From Litoreibacter roseus (lineage in GTDB: Bacteria; Pseudomonadota; Alphaproteobacteria; Rhodobacterales; Rhodobacteraceae), in assembly GCF_009811795.1 (NCBI RefSeq), contig NZ_BLJE01000002.1, positions 1,240,001-1,304,000 of the forward strand: a stretch of 64,000 nt of DNA, in the 5' to 3' direction. Each line of letters starts with the position of its first letter. The first letter of the stretch is position 1. Made by a program: the position numbers and the translations under genes. Below, in pieces: positions 26,427 through 35,996 of this stretch. Below the pieces are notes generated by a model that saw nothing but the letters and a program-made list of their open reading frames with translations, had not been told where the DNA came from and ran no database searches.

Positions 26427-28385
26427 ATGTCTGCATTTTTCACGCGTCGGGGATTTATGGGCGCCACTGCCGGATTTATTGCATTGCACCCGTTTTCAGC
26501 ACGTGCCGCCGCCAATCAGGCCCATTTGCGGATCATGGAAACTACGGATCTGCACGTCCATGTGTTCCCTTATGATTATTATGCCGACAAACCGCGTGAT
26601 ACGGTTGGTCTGGCCCGTACTGCGTCGATCATTGAGGCCATCCGTGCCGAGGCGACCAATTCACTGCTGATCGACAACGGAGATTTCCTGCAGGGCAATC
26701 CGATGGGCGACTACATCGCCTACGAGCGCGGCATGAAGGAAGGCGACGCGCATCCGATCATCACGGCGATGAACACGCTTGGTTTCGACGCCTCCACGCT
26801 TGGCAACCACGAGTTCAACTACGGCCTTGATTTCCTGTCGAAATCCTTGGCTGGCGCTGATTTTCCGATTGTGTCTGCCAACGTGATCAAGACCCTTGGC
26901 AGTAGCCCGACACAGGATGAGACCTTCATTCCACCCTATGTTATTCTGGACCACACTGTGACCGATGGGAGTGGTGCGGACCATCAAATCCGCGTCGGTC
27001 TGATTGGGTTTGTCCCGCCTCAGATCATGATCTGGGATCGTCGCCACCTAGAGGGCAATGTGCAGGCCCGCGATATTATTGAGACGGCCCAAGCCTATGT
27101 ACCGCAGATGAAAGAGCAGGGCGCAGACCTGATCATCGCGCTCAGCCATTCGGGGATCGGTCCTGCGCAACACTCGGACGGCATGGAAAATGCCTCGGTG
27201 CCGTTGGCGGCGTTGGACGGGATCGACGCCGTTCTGACCGGGCACCACCACCAAGTGTTCCCGTCCTCCTCCTACGATGGCATTGCAGGTGTTGATACCG
27301 CAGCAGGCACGATCCACGGCAAGCCTGCCGCGATGGGGGGCTTCTGGGGATCCCATCTGGGGCTCATTGATTTGATGATCGAGCAGTCCGGCAACGCGTG
27401 GAAGATTGTGAACCACACCAGCGAAGCGCGACCGATTTCCGAGCGCAACGAAGACCGCTCCATCACTGCGCTGGTCGACAGTGACGAGGCGGTGTTGGAC
27501 AGCGTGCGCGCGGAACATGAAGCGACGCTGGCATATGTGCGCCGCGCGGTCGGCAAGACGGATGCGCCGCTGCATTCATACTTCGCGCTGGTTGCGGACG
27601 ATCCGTCGGTCCAAATCGTGTCAATCGCGCAAAGCTGGTACATCGCGCAGATGCTGGCTGGGACGGAATACGCGGACCTGCCGCTGCTGTCTGCGGCTGC
27701 GCCCTTCAAGGCCGGGGGCCGGGGCGGCGCTGAGTATTACACGGACGTGCCAAAAGGGGACGTGGCGATCAAGAACGTCTCGGACCTCTACCTCTATCCC
27801 AACACGGCACGCGCGGTTCTGATCACGGGCGCACAGGTCAAGGACTGGCTGGAACGGTCCGCCGGGATCTTCAACCAGATTGCGCCGGGCGAGGCGGATC
27901 AGGTACTGCTGAACCCTGACTTCCCGTCCTACAATTTCGACGTGGTGGACGGCGTGACCTATGAGATCGATCTGAGGCAGCCTTCGAAATTTGATGAAAA
28001 GGGCGGTCTGATCAACCCCGATGCCAACCGCATTCAAAACCTTCAATACAATGGCGCGCCGATTGATCCAGAGGCGCAATTCGTGGTGGCGACGAACAAT
28101 TACCGCGCCGGCGGGGGTGGCGATTTCCCTGGTGCAGGCGGCGACACGATCATATTCGAGGGACCGGATACCAACCGCGATGTCATCGTCCGCTATATTG
28201 TCGAACAGGGAACGATCAGCCCGCGCGCCGATGCCAACTGGACCTTCGCACCTATGCCGAACACGAGTGTGCTGTTCGACACAGGGCCAAGTGCGGCGGA
28301 ATATGTTGAGACGGTTGAGGGCGTCGATATCGAGCCTGCGGGTGACGGGCCGGACGGGTTCTCCCGCTTTCGGATCGCGCTTTAG
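26427..28385 (+). CDS. cpdB: 2',3'-cyclic-nucleotide 2'-phosphodiesterase / 3'-nucleotidase
   Basis: The 652-residue periplasmic enzyme releases phosphate from 2',3'-cyclic nucleotides and 3'-nucleotides. A twin-arginine-type signal is present ([20 protein letters not shown]). The metallophosphatase motifs are visible: [31 protein letters not shown] and LTGHHHQVF, followed by a 5'-nucleotidase C-terminal domain. A Pho-box-like pair (CTGTTAC-GTTT-CTGCTTT, at about 26376-26393) lies upstream, which would fit phosphate control, but the match is weak. The ribosome-binding site AAAGGAG precedes the start. Confidence 0.92.
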   Translation: MSAFFTRRGFMGATAGFIALHPFSARAAANQAHLRIMETTDLHVHVFPYDYYADKPRDTVGLARTASIIEAIRAEATNSLLIDNGDFLQGNPMGDYIAYERGMKEGDAHPIITAMNTLGFDASTLGNHEFNYGLDFLSKSLAGADFPIVSANVIKTLGSSPTQDETFIPPYVILDHTVTDGSGADHQIRVGLIGFVPPQIMIWDRRHLEGNVQARDIIETAQAYVPQMKEQGADLIIALSHSGIGPAQHSDGMENASVPLAALDGIDAVLTGHHHQVFPSSSYDGIAGVDTAAGTIHGKPAAMGGFWGSHLGLIDLMIEQSGNAWKIVNHTSEARPISERNEDRSITALVDSDEAVLDSVRAEHEATLAYVRRAVGKTDAPLHSYFALVADDPSVQIVSIAQSWYIAQMLAGTEYADLPLLSAAAPFKAGGRGGAEYYTDVPKGDVAIKNVSDLYLYPNTARAVLITGAQVKDWLERSAGIFNQIAPGEADQVLLNPDFPSYNFDVVDGVTYEIDLRQPSKFDEKGGLINPDANRIQNLQYNGAPIDPEAQFVVATNNYRAGGGGDFPGAGGDTIIFEGPDTNRDVIVRYIVEQGTISPRADANWTFAPMPNTSVLFDTGPSAAEYVETVEGVDIEPAGDGPDGFSRFRIAL

Positions 28386-28388
28386 CTG

Positions 28389-28832
28389 CTAGGCCCGGTC
28401 GTCCATCCAGATCGTGACCGGGCCGTCATTCACCAGATCCACGGCCATGTCGGCCCCGAACTGACCGGTCTCGGTCGGGATGCCTTGGCCGCGCAGTGCT
28501 TCGACGAAGTCTTCATAAAGCGCCTCACCCACCTCCGGTTTGGCGGCCGTTGAAAAGCCGGGGCGGTTGCCGCGAGATGTATCGGCTGCGAGCGTGAACT
28601 GGCTCACAACAAGGGCTGCGCCTGAAATATCGAGAAGTGAGCGGTTCATGCGCCCTTCATCGTCCTTGAATATTCTGAGTTTCGCGATCTTGGCGGCCAG
28701 CTTTTCGCATTGGGCCGGGGCGTCTCCATCCATTGCGCAGATCAGGATCAAAAGGCCCGTTTCGATCTTTCCGATGGTTTCGCCGTCAACGGTGACGCCT
28801 GCACTGCTGACGCGCTGAACGAGCGCCCTCAA
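28389..28832 (-). CDS. dtd: D-aminoacyl-tRNA deacylase
   Basis: The 147-residue protein recycles D-aminoacyl-tRNAs such as D-Tyr-tRNA. It has the family motifs [17 protein letters not shown] and [10 protein letters not shown], the two parts that form the active site. Length is normal. It overlaps the upstream sugar kinase gene by four bases and ends convergently four bases after cpdB. Confidence 0.95.
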   Translation of the reverse strand: MRALVQRVSSAGVTVDGETIGKIETGLLILICAMDGDAPAQCEKLAAKIAKLRIFKDDEGRMNRSLLDISGAALVVSQFTLAADTSRGNRPGFSTAAKPEVGEALYEDFVEALRGQGIPTETGQFGADMAVDLVNDGPVTIWMDDRA

Positions 28833-29749
28833 AGTTCACGCGACCACGGTGGATTGGCACCTGCCCGTGAGACCGTCACCGCAGCGCAGCGGATGCCCAT
28901 GTCGAGGACGGCGCGGATATCATCGGCTTGAAGGCCCGCGATGGCTGTCTTGGTCAGGAGGTTTTGCCGCTTCAAGCCAGCAAGTACACCGGCATTGAAC
29001 GTATCACCGGCGCCAACGGTGTCGACCACGTCCACCTTTCGCGCGGGCACAAAGATCTGTTCGCTGCCGGTGTATCCGGTTGCCCCCTTTGCGCCTTCGG
29101 TGATCAGCACCAGCCGCGTGCCGCGGTCGATGATGCCATGTGCCAGATCGGCCAGCGCGCCGTCGCCCTCAAGCCAGGCGAGATCCTCGTCGCTGAGTTT
29201 CACGATATCAGCCTGGGCCATCATATCCCGAATGCGGGTCCGGTACTGTGCCTCGTCTGTGATGAAGCTTGGACGGATGTTCGGGTCGAACATCGTGACT
29301 TTCGTTTCGCTGCTGCGCTGCATCAACGTCTGAAACGCCGTCCCGCATGGCTCCCCAACCAGAGAAATCCCTCCGAAAAACAAGGCCTCGACGGTGTCGG
29401 GCAGATCCGGCAGATCATCGACGGACAAACGCCTGAGCGCCGTGTTTTCATCGTAGAATGCGTATTTCGCCTGACCATCCTCCAAGGTGACAAAAGCCAG
29501 TGTCGTGGGCGCATCGCTTCTTGGGCAAAAGCTGTCATCGACGTTCGAGGCGGCCAACGCGCCGGACAATCGCGTTCCGAACAGATCGTCGGACAAGCCA
29601 CAGAAAAACCCTGCATCGGCGTCAAGCCTGCCAAGCGCGATCGCCGTATTGAACACCGCGCCGCCCGCATGGGGTGCGAAAGCATTCTCACCGGAATCGG
29701 TCGTCCGGGGCAGCATGTCGATCAGCGCTTCACCGCAACATAGTATCAT
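28829..29749 (-). CDS. PfkB-family carbohydrate kinase (fructokinase-like)
   Basis: The product of about 306 residues phosphorylates a sugar with ATP. It begins [13 protein letters not shown], the usual ribokinase/fructokinase start, and has the catalytic motif [15 protein letters not shown] near the C-terminus. I chose the ATG at 29749 because GGAGG lies just upstream. The reading frame extends further but without a start signal. It overlaps the zinc-ribbon gene upstream and dtd downstream by four bases each. Confidence 0.88.
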   Translation of the reverse strand: MILCCGEALIDMLPRTTDSGENAFAPHAGGAVFNTAIALGRLDADAGFFCGLSDDLFGTRLSGALAASNVDDSFCPRSDAPTTLAFVTLEDGQAKYAFYDENTALRRLSVDDLPDLPDTVEALFFGGISLVGEPCGTAFQTLMQRSSETKVTMFDPNIRPSFITDEAQYRTRIRDMMAQADIVKLSDEDLAWLEGDGALADLAHGIIDRGTRLVLITEGAKGATGYTGSEQIFVPARKVDVVDTVGAGDTFNAGVLAGLKRQNLLTKTAIAGLQADDIRAVLDMGIRCAAVTVSRAGANPPWSREL

Positions 29750-30831
29750 TGTGCCTCCGCCGAGAAATATCCGATTGCTGCCGCGACACCCAACGCGAAA
29801 ATGACAGCAATGGCAATCTTGAGAATGGACCACGGGCGTTCGCCCCGAACCTTTCCGGTTTGTCCGTTCACGACGAAGCGGAAGCTTTTGCCGCGGTATT
29901 TGTAGGCTGCGATCCAGACGGGCAGCAGGACGTGTTTGAAGGTGATGTCGCTGATGTCCGTTTTCGCGGACTGGATCCGCTGCTTGTCACCGCCGATGTC
30001 AAACTTGATGTCACGTGTGATGCGCCGATCCATAATCGCCCGGGCGGTCTTGAACGCCTCATCCAGAGGGATTGTGTAGGCCTCTGACCGGAAGCCTGCC
30101 AGAAAGCCAGGCGCGTACGGGCTGAGCTTATCTAGTTCCCAAGGGGCCAGATCGGTCGTGTAGCGCTGTGGCAACGAGCGCGTGGCACTCACAAGAATAT
30201 CGTCAAACGCCCGCGCCACCCGCCCGGATTTTGGGCGCCAGCGGGTCTTCGCAACTTTGCGTTGGCGCGACTCGCCATCGACCATGACCCGGCGGGTCTC
30301 GTAATAGGTGTCACCGCGCAAGCCTGAATATGCGGTCCGTGTGTCCGCGTCGTAGGTCCAATAGGGGACGTAGATGCCACTGAGGCGCCGACCTTTTCGA
30401 GCGTAATCCTGCAGGCCGCTTGGCGCAAACCACAGCTTGCCCAGCCAGTTGTTCATCGCGTCCCGCGCATCACTTTCCGTGATTTCGAAAGGCGCAACAC
30501 CCGCGGGCTTGATGTGACGGTGCGGCCCCGTGTCTGCGACGACGGGGGTGGCACAGAACGGACATTCGGCGGCATGGGCTGTCGGGTCGAATTCGACCAC
30601 CGCCCCGCAATTGGGACAGGAGGACACGCGGGTTTCTTCTGTCTCGGACTGGTTAAATTGCTGGCGGACCATCCGCTCGAAATCCAGCTCGCGGATCGGT
30701 GTCGCATTTGCGTCCGAGATCTCTTCTGTGTTTCCGCAGTGATCGCACACCAATAGACCCGTATCCGGCGCAAATCGCAGGTCAGAGCCGCAGGTGTCGC
30801 AAGGAAACCGGTGGTCTTGATCGGATGGCAC
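29746..30831 (-). CDS. Zinc-ribbon membrane protein (YdjG-like)
   Basis: The 361-residue protein starts with two zinc ribbons (CDTCG and CDHCG, then CPNCG and CPFC), followed by a conserved region (YVPYWTYDADTRTAYSGLRG) and ends with a single membrane helix (ILKIAIAVIFALGVAAAIGY). Such proteins are often mislabelled as PriA-like helicase but have no helicase motifs. In Bacillus subtilis a related zinc-ribbon protein, YdjG, works with an SPFH protein in membrane stress. Here the SPFH gene is directly upstream, which supports a similar pairing. Confidence 0.75.
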   Translation of the reverse strand: MPSDQDHRFPCDTCGSDLRFAPDTGLLVCDHCGNTEEISDANATPIRELDFERMVRQQFNQSETEETRVSSCPNCGAVVEFDPTAHAAECPFCATPVVADTGPHRHIKPAGVAPFEITESDARDAMNNWLGKLWFAPSGLQDYARKGRRLSGIYVPYWTYDADTRTAYSGLRGDTYYETRRVMVDGESRQRKVAKTRWRPKSGRVARAFDDILVSATRSLPQRYTTDLAPWELDKLSPYAPGFLAGFRSEAYTIPLDEAFKTARAIMDRRITRDIKFDIGGDKQRIQSAKTDISDITFKHVLLPVWIAAYKYRGKSFRFVVNGQTGKVRGERPWSILKIAIAVIFALGVAAAIGYFSAEAQ

Positions 30832-30836
30832 AGGCG

Positions 30837-31943
30837 TCAGGCGGGCGGCGGTGGGGGCGGCATGACAGTGAAGAGCTGGGCCAGTTCACGCACATGGGAC
30901 GCTTTCAGCCATCCATCCTGACCGGCGGTCCAGACATGGGTCTCACGCGTCAGTTTGCCGTCCTGTGCCATGCGGCCCAGATCCGCCCTTGAATACGGCC
31001 CGTGCGTTTGACCGTTTTCAGCCAGATGCCAGACGTGTTCGACGGGCGGCGGCGGTGGCGGTGCAGCGCCCCAAGGGCCGGGTCGCGGGGCCATCTGATG
31101 CGCCATCTGGTTGGCCATCGCCATGCCCATGCCCATTCCGAGGCCTTCGCCCATCCCGCTGCCGCCTGGGGCTTGCGCCGCAGCGGTCATGGCTTCTGCC
31201 GTAGAGTATTGCGTGTATCTGTTCAGGTCGCCCGCGATGCCGGTCGATGTTCGCTTGTCGAGGGCCGCTTCGACAGCTTCTGGCAGCGAAATGTTTTCGA
31301 TGTAGAACTCTGGGATCGCTAGCCCGTAAGCCTGCACTGTCGGCGCGATGGCATCTGCGACCAGCTTGGCCAGATCGCCTGTGTTCGCGGCCATGTCCAG
31401 AACGGGAATGTTGGAGCCAGCAATGGCGCGCGAAAACTCTTGCACGATGACATTGCGGATCTGAAAGCTGATCTCGTCCATCGTAAATTCGCCGTCTGTG
31501 CCCACGATCTCGGTCAGGAACAGGGCCGGATCGGTGACGCGCACGCTGTAGGTACCAAAGGCACGCAGGCGCAGGGGGCCAAACTCCGGATCCCGCAGCA
31601 TGATCGGGTTTTTCGTGCCCCATTTGAGGTCGGTAAACCGCGTGGTGTTGACGAAATAGATCTCAGATTTGAAGGGGCTCTGGAAAGCGTGATCCCAGTG
31701 GTTCAGCGTCGTCAGGATCGGCATGTTGTTGGTCTCGAGCATGTAGAGACCGGGTGTGAAGACGTCGGCAAGCTGGCCTTCGTGGACGAATACGGCAGCC
31801 TGACCTTCGCGAACCGTCAGCTTGGCGCCGTATTTTATGGCATGGTCATACCTCTCAAAGCGCCAGACCATGGTGTCCCGCGTGTCATCGACCCAGTGAA
31901 TGACGTCGATAAACTCGCCCGTCAGAAAATCCAGAATACCCAT
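30837..31943 (-). CDS. SPFH-domain protein with C-terminal GYF domain
   Basis: The 368-residue protein has a YdjI/virion-core-like SPFH (stomatin/prohibitin) domain (KLTVREGQAAVFVHEGQLAD and FQIRNVIVQEFSRAIAG). A glycine/methionine-rich and poly-proline linker follows, then a GYF_2-type domain (WHLAENGQTHGPYSRADLG). SPFH proteins assemble at membranes and often cooperate with PspA- or TelA-type stress proteins. GYF domains bind proline-rich peptides, so it may recruit partners, possibly its own poly-proline segments. It lies 5 bases upstream of the zinc-ribbon gene. Confidence 0.85.
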   Translation of the reverse strand: MGILDFLTGEFIDVIHWVDDTRDTMVWRFERYDHAIKYGAKLTVREGQAAVFVHEGQLADVFTPGLYMLETNNMPILTTLNHWDHAFQSPFKSEIYFVNTTRFTDLKWGTKNPIMLRDPEFGPLRLRAFGTYSVRVTDPALFLTEIVGTDGEFTMDEISFQIRNVIVQEFSRAIAGSNIPVLDMAANTGDLAKLVADAIAPTVQAYGLAIPEFYIENISLPEAVEAALDKRTSTGIAGDLNRYTQYSTAEAMTAAAQAPGGSGMGEGLGMGMGMAMANQMAHQMAPRPGPWGAAPPPPPPVEHVWHLAENGQTHGPYSRADLGRMAQDGKLTRETHVWTAGQDGWLKASHVRELAQLFTVMPPPPPPA

Positions 31944-31953
31944 ATCTTTCCCC

Positions 31954-32898
31954 TCAGCTTTCGCCGTCCAAAAGTTCCGCTGCCAGCACTTCAGCCACTT
32001 GCCGGACCTGTGTCGGGTTCGCGCCCAGCGGCAACCGCTCGTCGTAGAGCATATCGAGCAGCAATTCGTCGTGGCGGGTCAGGAGAGCAAACTCGTTGTC
32101 ATCGTTGAAGATCGATGGTCGCGCGACCGCACTGTCATTGTTGAGCCCGAGCCCCTGAGCGATTTCCTCGTGATAACACGATTGGCGCAGCAGATCTGGA
32201 TGCTCGGCCCGGACAATAGCAATCGCCGAACCGAGCGTGTTGGGCTGGCCCTGCATCTCAAACACGTAAACCGCGCAATAGACGTCGCGTGGCATGGTCG
32301 CTATCTGTGAAACTATGCCTTCCGATAAGCCGGGAAAGAGCGTCTTCAGCTTTGGTCCGAACCCTTCCAGCGCGTCGACATCCAGAACTGCGATGTGAAA
32401 ATTGCCGCTGGCGCCGGTGGGTCGGATGTCCTGTCCCGTGAGGTTGGCCAGACGAGCAGCATAGCCGCCAATCAGATCGGTATCGCTGGCTTTGCGATCT
32501 TCGGGGACCGTTTCACCGAAATGGGTCTGCATGCGGATCGGTCCGCTCCACCTCTTGATCAGACTGGCGGACGGAGTTTCGACCAACTGGCCGTTGAGCA
32601 GGCTGAATTCGTTATAAGCGGCGATGCGGACGAAATTGTTGACGACCTGCCGTTTGCTGAAGGGCGTGTCCGGCCCGCCGCCATCCACCCGCAGCAGGCC
32701 TTGGCTCAGCAACCGTTGCTGGACGTTGCTGTAATAGGCTGCCAGATCCTGACTGCGCGGCGACGGCTCCGGTTTGGGTTCCGGCACAGTCGTGACGTCC
32801 CGCGGGGCGGGCACGGGGCTGGTCGGGAAGAGATCACAGCCTGACACCAACAGCGCAGCGCATAGGCTGAGAGCGCCGGTTCTACGAAACATGGTCAT
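31954..32898 (-). CDS. DUF2927 lipoprotein
   Basis: The 314-residue protein has a lipoprotein signal (lipobox LVSGC) and the DUF2927 domain with CYHEEIAQGLGLNND and IFNDDNEFALLTRHDELLLD. The conserved histidine-glutamate pair is suggestive of a metallopeptidase-like site, but no activity has been shown to my knowledge. It sits in the leftward module between TelA and the SPFH gene with gaps of 2 and 10 bases, so it should be part of the same envelope function. Confidence 0.8.
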   Translation of the reverse strand: MTMFRRTGALSLCAALLVSGCDLFPTSPVPAPRDVTTVPEPKPEPSPRSQDLAAYYSNVQQRLLSQGLLRVDGGGPDTPFSKRQVVNNFVRIAAYNEFSLLNGQLVETPSASLIKRWSGPIRMQTHFGETVPEDRKASDTDLIGGYAARLANLTGQDIRPTGASGNFHIAVLDVDALEGFGPKLKTLFPGLSEGIVSQIATMPRDVYCAVYVFEMQGQPNTLGSAIAIVRAEHPDLLRQSCYHEEIAQGLGLNNDSAVARPSIFNDDNEFALLTRHDELLLDMLYDERLPLGANPTQVRQVAEVLAAELLDGES

Positions 32899-32900
32899 CG

Positions 32901-34082
32901 TCAGAGGCTTTCACCAATCGATTTGCCCTGCGGTGTGCCACGCGCGCCGGCTTGGGCCAAGGTGTCCCGCAACCGGGTTTCCATCTGCGCCAGTTCTGCT
33001 TCCGCCGCTTCACGCTTGCGCTTGCCCTCGTCGGCGATCTGAAGGGACTCGTTGATCGTCGCGATCAGGTCCTCGTTGGCCGCCTTGACGGAGGTGATGT
33101 CGAACACGCCGCGCTCCATCTCTTCGCGTACGGTTCTGTTGGCATCTTTCAGGTTTTTGGCGTTGGCGGTCAGAAGATCGTTCGTCATATCGTTCGCAGC
33201 GCGGACGGCCGTGGCGGCCTCGGCAGAGCGCTGGATTGTCAGGGCCTGTGCCAGTTGCGTCTCCCACAAAGGGACTGTGTTCACCAAGGTGGAGTTGATT
33301 TTCATCACAAGGCTTTTGTCATTCTCCTGCACCAGTCGTATCGACGGCAGGGATTGCATCGTGACCTGCCGGGTCAAAAGCAGATCGTGAACCCGGCGTT
33401 CCAGGTCATCCCGGGCGGCGCGCAGGTCACGCAATTCTTGCGCGGCCATGACCTGTTCGTCTTCGGGTTGCCCTGCGAGATCGGCCTCTTTCGCCGGGAT
33501 CGTCTGCGTGTCCAGCTCCGCAAGCTTTTCCTGACCCGCCGAAATATAGAGACCCAGTTCGCGGTAAAATTCCAATGTGCGTCCGTAGAGAACATCCAGC
33601 GATTTGATATCTTTGAGCAGGGTGTGCTCGTGGGTCAGCAGCTCATCGGTGATCCGGTCGATCTGTTCCTGCACATCCTCAAAGCGAGCCATCAGCTTGG
33701 CGGCGGGTGCTGCGCGGCCCACCAGCTTTTCCCACCAAGACCGTTCGCGCCGCATGTCCATTTCATTGACCGAGAACCCACGGATCGTCGTGACAATATC
33801 CCGCAGAGAGCTTCCGGCGGGGCCGACATCCTTGTTCTTCACGTCCGACAGCATGGCTTGGCTGACGTCTTGCAATTTGCTCTGTGCGTTGGAGCCGAAG
33901 GCGACGATGGAGTTGGTGTCGCTTATGTCAATCTCGTCCATGCGCTTGCGGATTTCGTCGGCCGTCTCAGGCGCGGCTTCGGCCAGTGCCGGAGGATCTT
34001 CGGGCTCGCTCAGGACGATCTCTTGGGCTTCCTGAATGACAACGGCTGCGGCTTCCGCCTTTTCGCGAACGGTCTTGGACAT
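32901..34082 (-). CDS. telA: TelA / YaaN-family toxic-anion resistance protein
   Basis: The 393-residue helical, mostly coiled-coil protein belongs to the TelA family, members of which are linked to tellurite, colicin and lantibiotic resistance. It contains LPSIRLVQENDKSLVMKINS and VPLWETQLAQALTIQRSAEA, core TelA segments. The start at 34082 follows AGGAG at eight bases. The XpaC-like gene lies just upstream, the same xpaC-yaaN order as in Bacillus subtilis. A role in envelope or metal-anion stress is inferred. Confidence 0.9.
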   Translation of the reverse strand: MSKTVREKAEAAAVVIQEAQEIVLSEPEDPPALAEAAPETADEIRKRMDEIDISDTNSIVAFGSNAQSKLQDVSQAMLSDVKNKDVGPAGSSLRDIVTTIRGFSVNEMDMRRERSWWEKLVGRAAPAAKLMARFEDVQEQIDRITDELLTHEHTLLKDIKSLDVLYGRTLEFYRELGLYISAGQEKLAELDTQTIPAKEADLAGQPEDEQVMAAQELRDLRAARDDLERRVHDLLLTRQVTMQSLPSIRLVQENDKSLVMKINSTLVNTVPLWETQLAQALTIQRSAEAATAVRAANDMTNDLLTANAKNLKDANRTVREEMERGVFDITSVKAANEDLIATINESLQIADEGKRKREAAEAELAQMETRLRDTLAQAGARGTPQGKSIGESL

Positions 34083-34092
34083 ACGGGTACTC

Positions 34093-34950
34093 CTATTTAA
34101 CGCGCACACCTTCGCGCCGCAGACGGTCTCGCAGCACATCTATCTCAATATCAAGATCAGTTCGATTGTCTTCCAGAAAGGCGCGGGTTTTGGCCGTAAA
34201 ATTGGCCTCCAGATCGTCCAGAAGGGCAAGATAAGCCTTCGACGCCGCCGGATCGCGACCATGGGACTGCAGATCTGCAAGTTTGAACGTCGCATCGCGC
34301 GCGCCCAAAAGGTAGACGCTGAGGTATCGCCGGGCCGCGCTGAGTTCGCGGGGATCGTTTTCCACCCTGCGAAACATCGCCCGCGCCGCTGTCTGAAATT
34401 TCTCGACCCGTGCGATCATCACGCGATCGCGGGTTTGCTCGATCGCGTCCGACATGGCTCTCAAGTGCTTCTCCGCCTCATCCACGGCGCGCGCGACGCG
34501 ATCTGTCTGATATGCGTCAGTGCCGGTCGCGGTCTTGTTGCGCAAAGGGTCAATCCCGAATGAGATCAGGTGAAGAGCGCTTGCCAATATGCCATAGAGA
34601 ATGCCGTCAATCAGGCCTGTGTCGAACGTTGCCAATCCAACGCCGAGGCCCACAAACACAGACCCGAATATTTTGCGTGGCAGGGCAGGGCGGCGGGCAA
34701 TGGTTCGGGCCTCATAGGCCTCTTGTGCCTCCAGCCCCTCGCGTGTGAGCCACGCGGCGCCCACGATCAATGCGAAGGCGGTGAGGGACGATATTGTTGA
34801 GACGGCACCGCCGCCAAATGCCGTAAACAGCAGGGGGAGGGCTGCCACGAACAGCAGATTTGCGCGCGCGCGCCCGGCCTGCGGCCGTTTTTTCGCCAAG
34901 GGCGCGTCCTTCGCATCGGGGCTGAACGGTCCACCAAACTGTTGCGCCAT
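34093..34950 (-). CDS. XpaC-like membrane protein (5-bromo-4-chloroindolyl phosphate hydrolysis family)
   Basis: The 285-residue product has basic N-terminal residues, two pairs of hydrophobic segments around residues 28-62 and 85-115, and a helical cytoplasmic tail, as in XpaC. The family name comes from an indirect phenotype and the biochemical role is unknown. The start ATG at 34950 (GTG at 34953 possible) overlaps the stop of a 26-residue membrane ORF by one base. TelA follows after 10 bases. Confidence 0.8.
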   Translation of the reverse strand: MAQQFGGPFSPDAKDAPLAKKRPQAGRARANLLFVAALPLLFTAFGGGAVSTISSLTAFALIVGAAWLTREGLEAQEAYEARTIARRPALPRKIFGSVFVGLGVGLATFDTGLIDGILYGILASALHLISFGIDPLRNKTATGTDAYQTDRVARAVDEAEKHLRAMSDAIEQTRDRVMIARVEKFQTAARAMFRRVENDPRELSAARRYLSVYLLGARDATFKLADLQSHGRDPAASKAYLALLDDLEANFTAKTRAFLEDNRTDLDIEIDVLRDRLRREGVRVK

Positions 34951-35030
34951 CACAGTGCCCCGAAGGACGCCAGTGCGATCAGCACCACCAAAACGACATA
35001 TGACACCTTTCGAATGGCGTTCGTAGACAT
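34950..35030 (-). CDS. 26-residue single-helix membrane miniprotein
   Basis: An ATG at 35030 opens a 26-codon frame whose product is a basic N-terminus (MSTNAIRKVSYV) followed by one hydrophobic helix (VLVVLIALASFGAL). Its TGA overlaps the ATG of the XpaC-like gene by one base (TGATG), so it is placed for translational coupling. The ribosome-binding site is only a G-rich run. Small helices like this often bind and regulate membrane partners. That role is inferred. Confidence 0.45.
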   Translation of the reverse strand: MSTNAIRKVSYVVLVVLIALASFGAL

Positions 35031-35103
35031 TGCGCCCCCGCGATTATGTATACGCTCAAAGATATGGTCAGACCGCCGTGATTGCTAGGTCAACGGCGGG
35101 GGT

Positions 35104-35928
35104 CTAATGCGTTGGCGTTTGGGCTGCCCGGCGTTCCGCGTCCAGTTTCCTGCGATACCCGGACTGGATGATTTCAACGGCGAAGAGGACGATGACGGCA
35201 AAGTAGAAGGTCGATTTCGACATCGGCACAAGTGGATAGCCGAAAATCTTGATGGCAAGGTCGTCGTCATGGGCCGCATGGGACGCGGCCACGCCCGCCT
35301 CGCCCAGAAGCACGACGCCGACGATCAAAAGGATGAAGAGGCCCAGAACCTCGTACATGCGGTTTTTCTCTAGAAAAGCCGTGACGCCATCCGCCAGAAG
35401 CAGCATCGCCAGCCCAGACAGCAGTATGGCTGCGGCCAAGACGGGAAAGACGTCGGTGATTGCAATAGCAGAGAGGACGGAGTCGAAGCTGAAGATGAGG
35501 TTCATGAAGACGATCAGCAGGACAACCTGCGCGGCAGATTTGCCCGGTTTCGCCTCGACGCCATGGCCGAGATGTTCGATAGACAGCATGTGCGCAATTT
35601 CCTTGACGGCTGTGTACATGATGAAAATGCCGCCAAAGACGAAGACACAGGTTGCGAAATTGACGCCTCCGGTGATCACACCCTCCCAGTTGAACACGAA
35701 AAACGGCTCTGTCAGTTTGCCCAGCAGGCTGACCATCGCAAAGAGCAGGATGATCCTAAGGGCCACGGCGAGGATGATGCCCCAGAACCGCACCGCCTTC
35801 TGGTGCGCGACGGGTGCGCGCTGGCTTTCGATTGAGATGTAGAGCAGATTGTCGAACCCGAGCACAGCCTGCAGGAAGCAGAGCATCAGCAGGTTTCCCA
35901 GATTTTCGATTGTCAGAAGTTCGGCCAC
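35104..35928 (-). CDS. TerC-family membrane protein
   Basis: The 274-residue protein has about seven membrane helices and the TerC acidic motifs LGFDNLLYI near the N-terminus and IFSFDSVLSAIAIT in the middle. TerC proteins export metals such as manganese or support the tellurium-resistance system. It lies about 75 bases upstream of the miniprotein, XpaC and TelA genes on the same strand, so it is probably part of or linked to that stress module. Confidence 0.92.
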   Translation of the reverse strand: MAELLTIENLGNLLMLCFLQAVLGFDNLLYISIESQRAPVAHQKAVRFWGIILAVALRIILLFAMVSLLGKLTEPFFVFNWEGVITGGVNFATCVFVFGGIFIMYTAVKEIAHMLSIEHLGHGVEAKPGKSAAQVVLLIVFMNLIFSFDSVLSAIAITDVFPVLAAAILLSGLAMLLLADGVTAFLEKNRMYEVLGLFILLIVGVVLLGEAGVAASHAAHDDDLAIKIFGYPLVPMSKSTFYFAVIVLFAVEIIQSGYRRKLDAERRAAQTPTH

Positions 35929-35996
35929 GCTGCCCTCGCACTTGATCTATATGTCCTCTGACATACAGGACGCGCGACGTTCGGCAAGGTTCCGCT

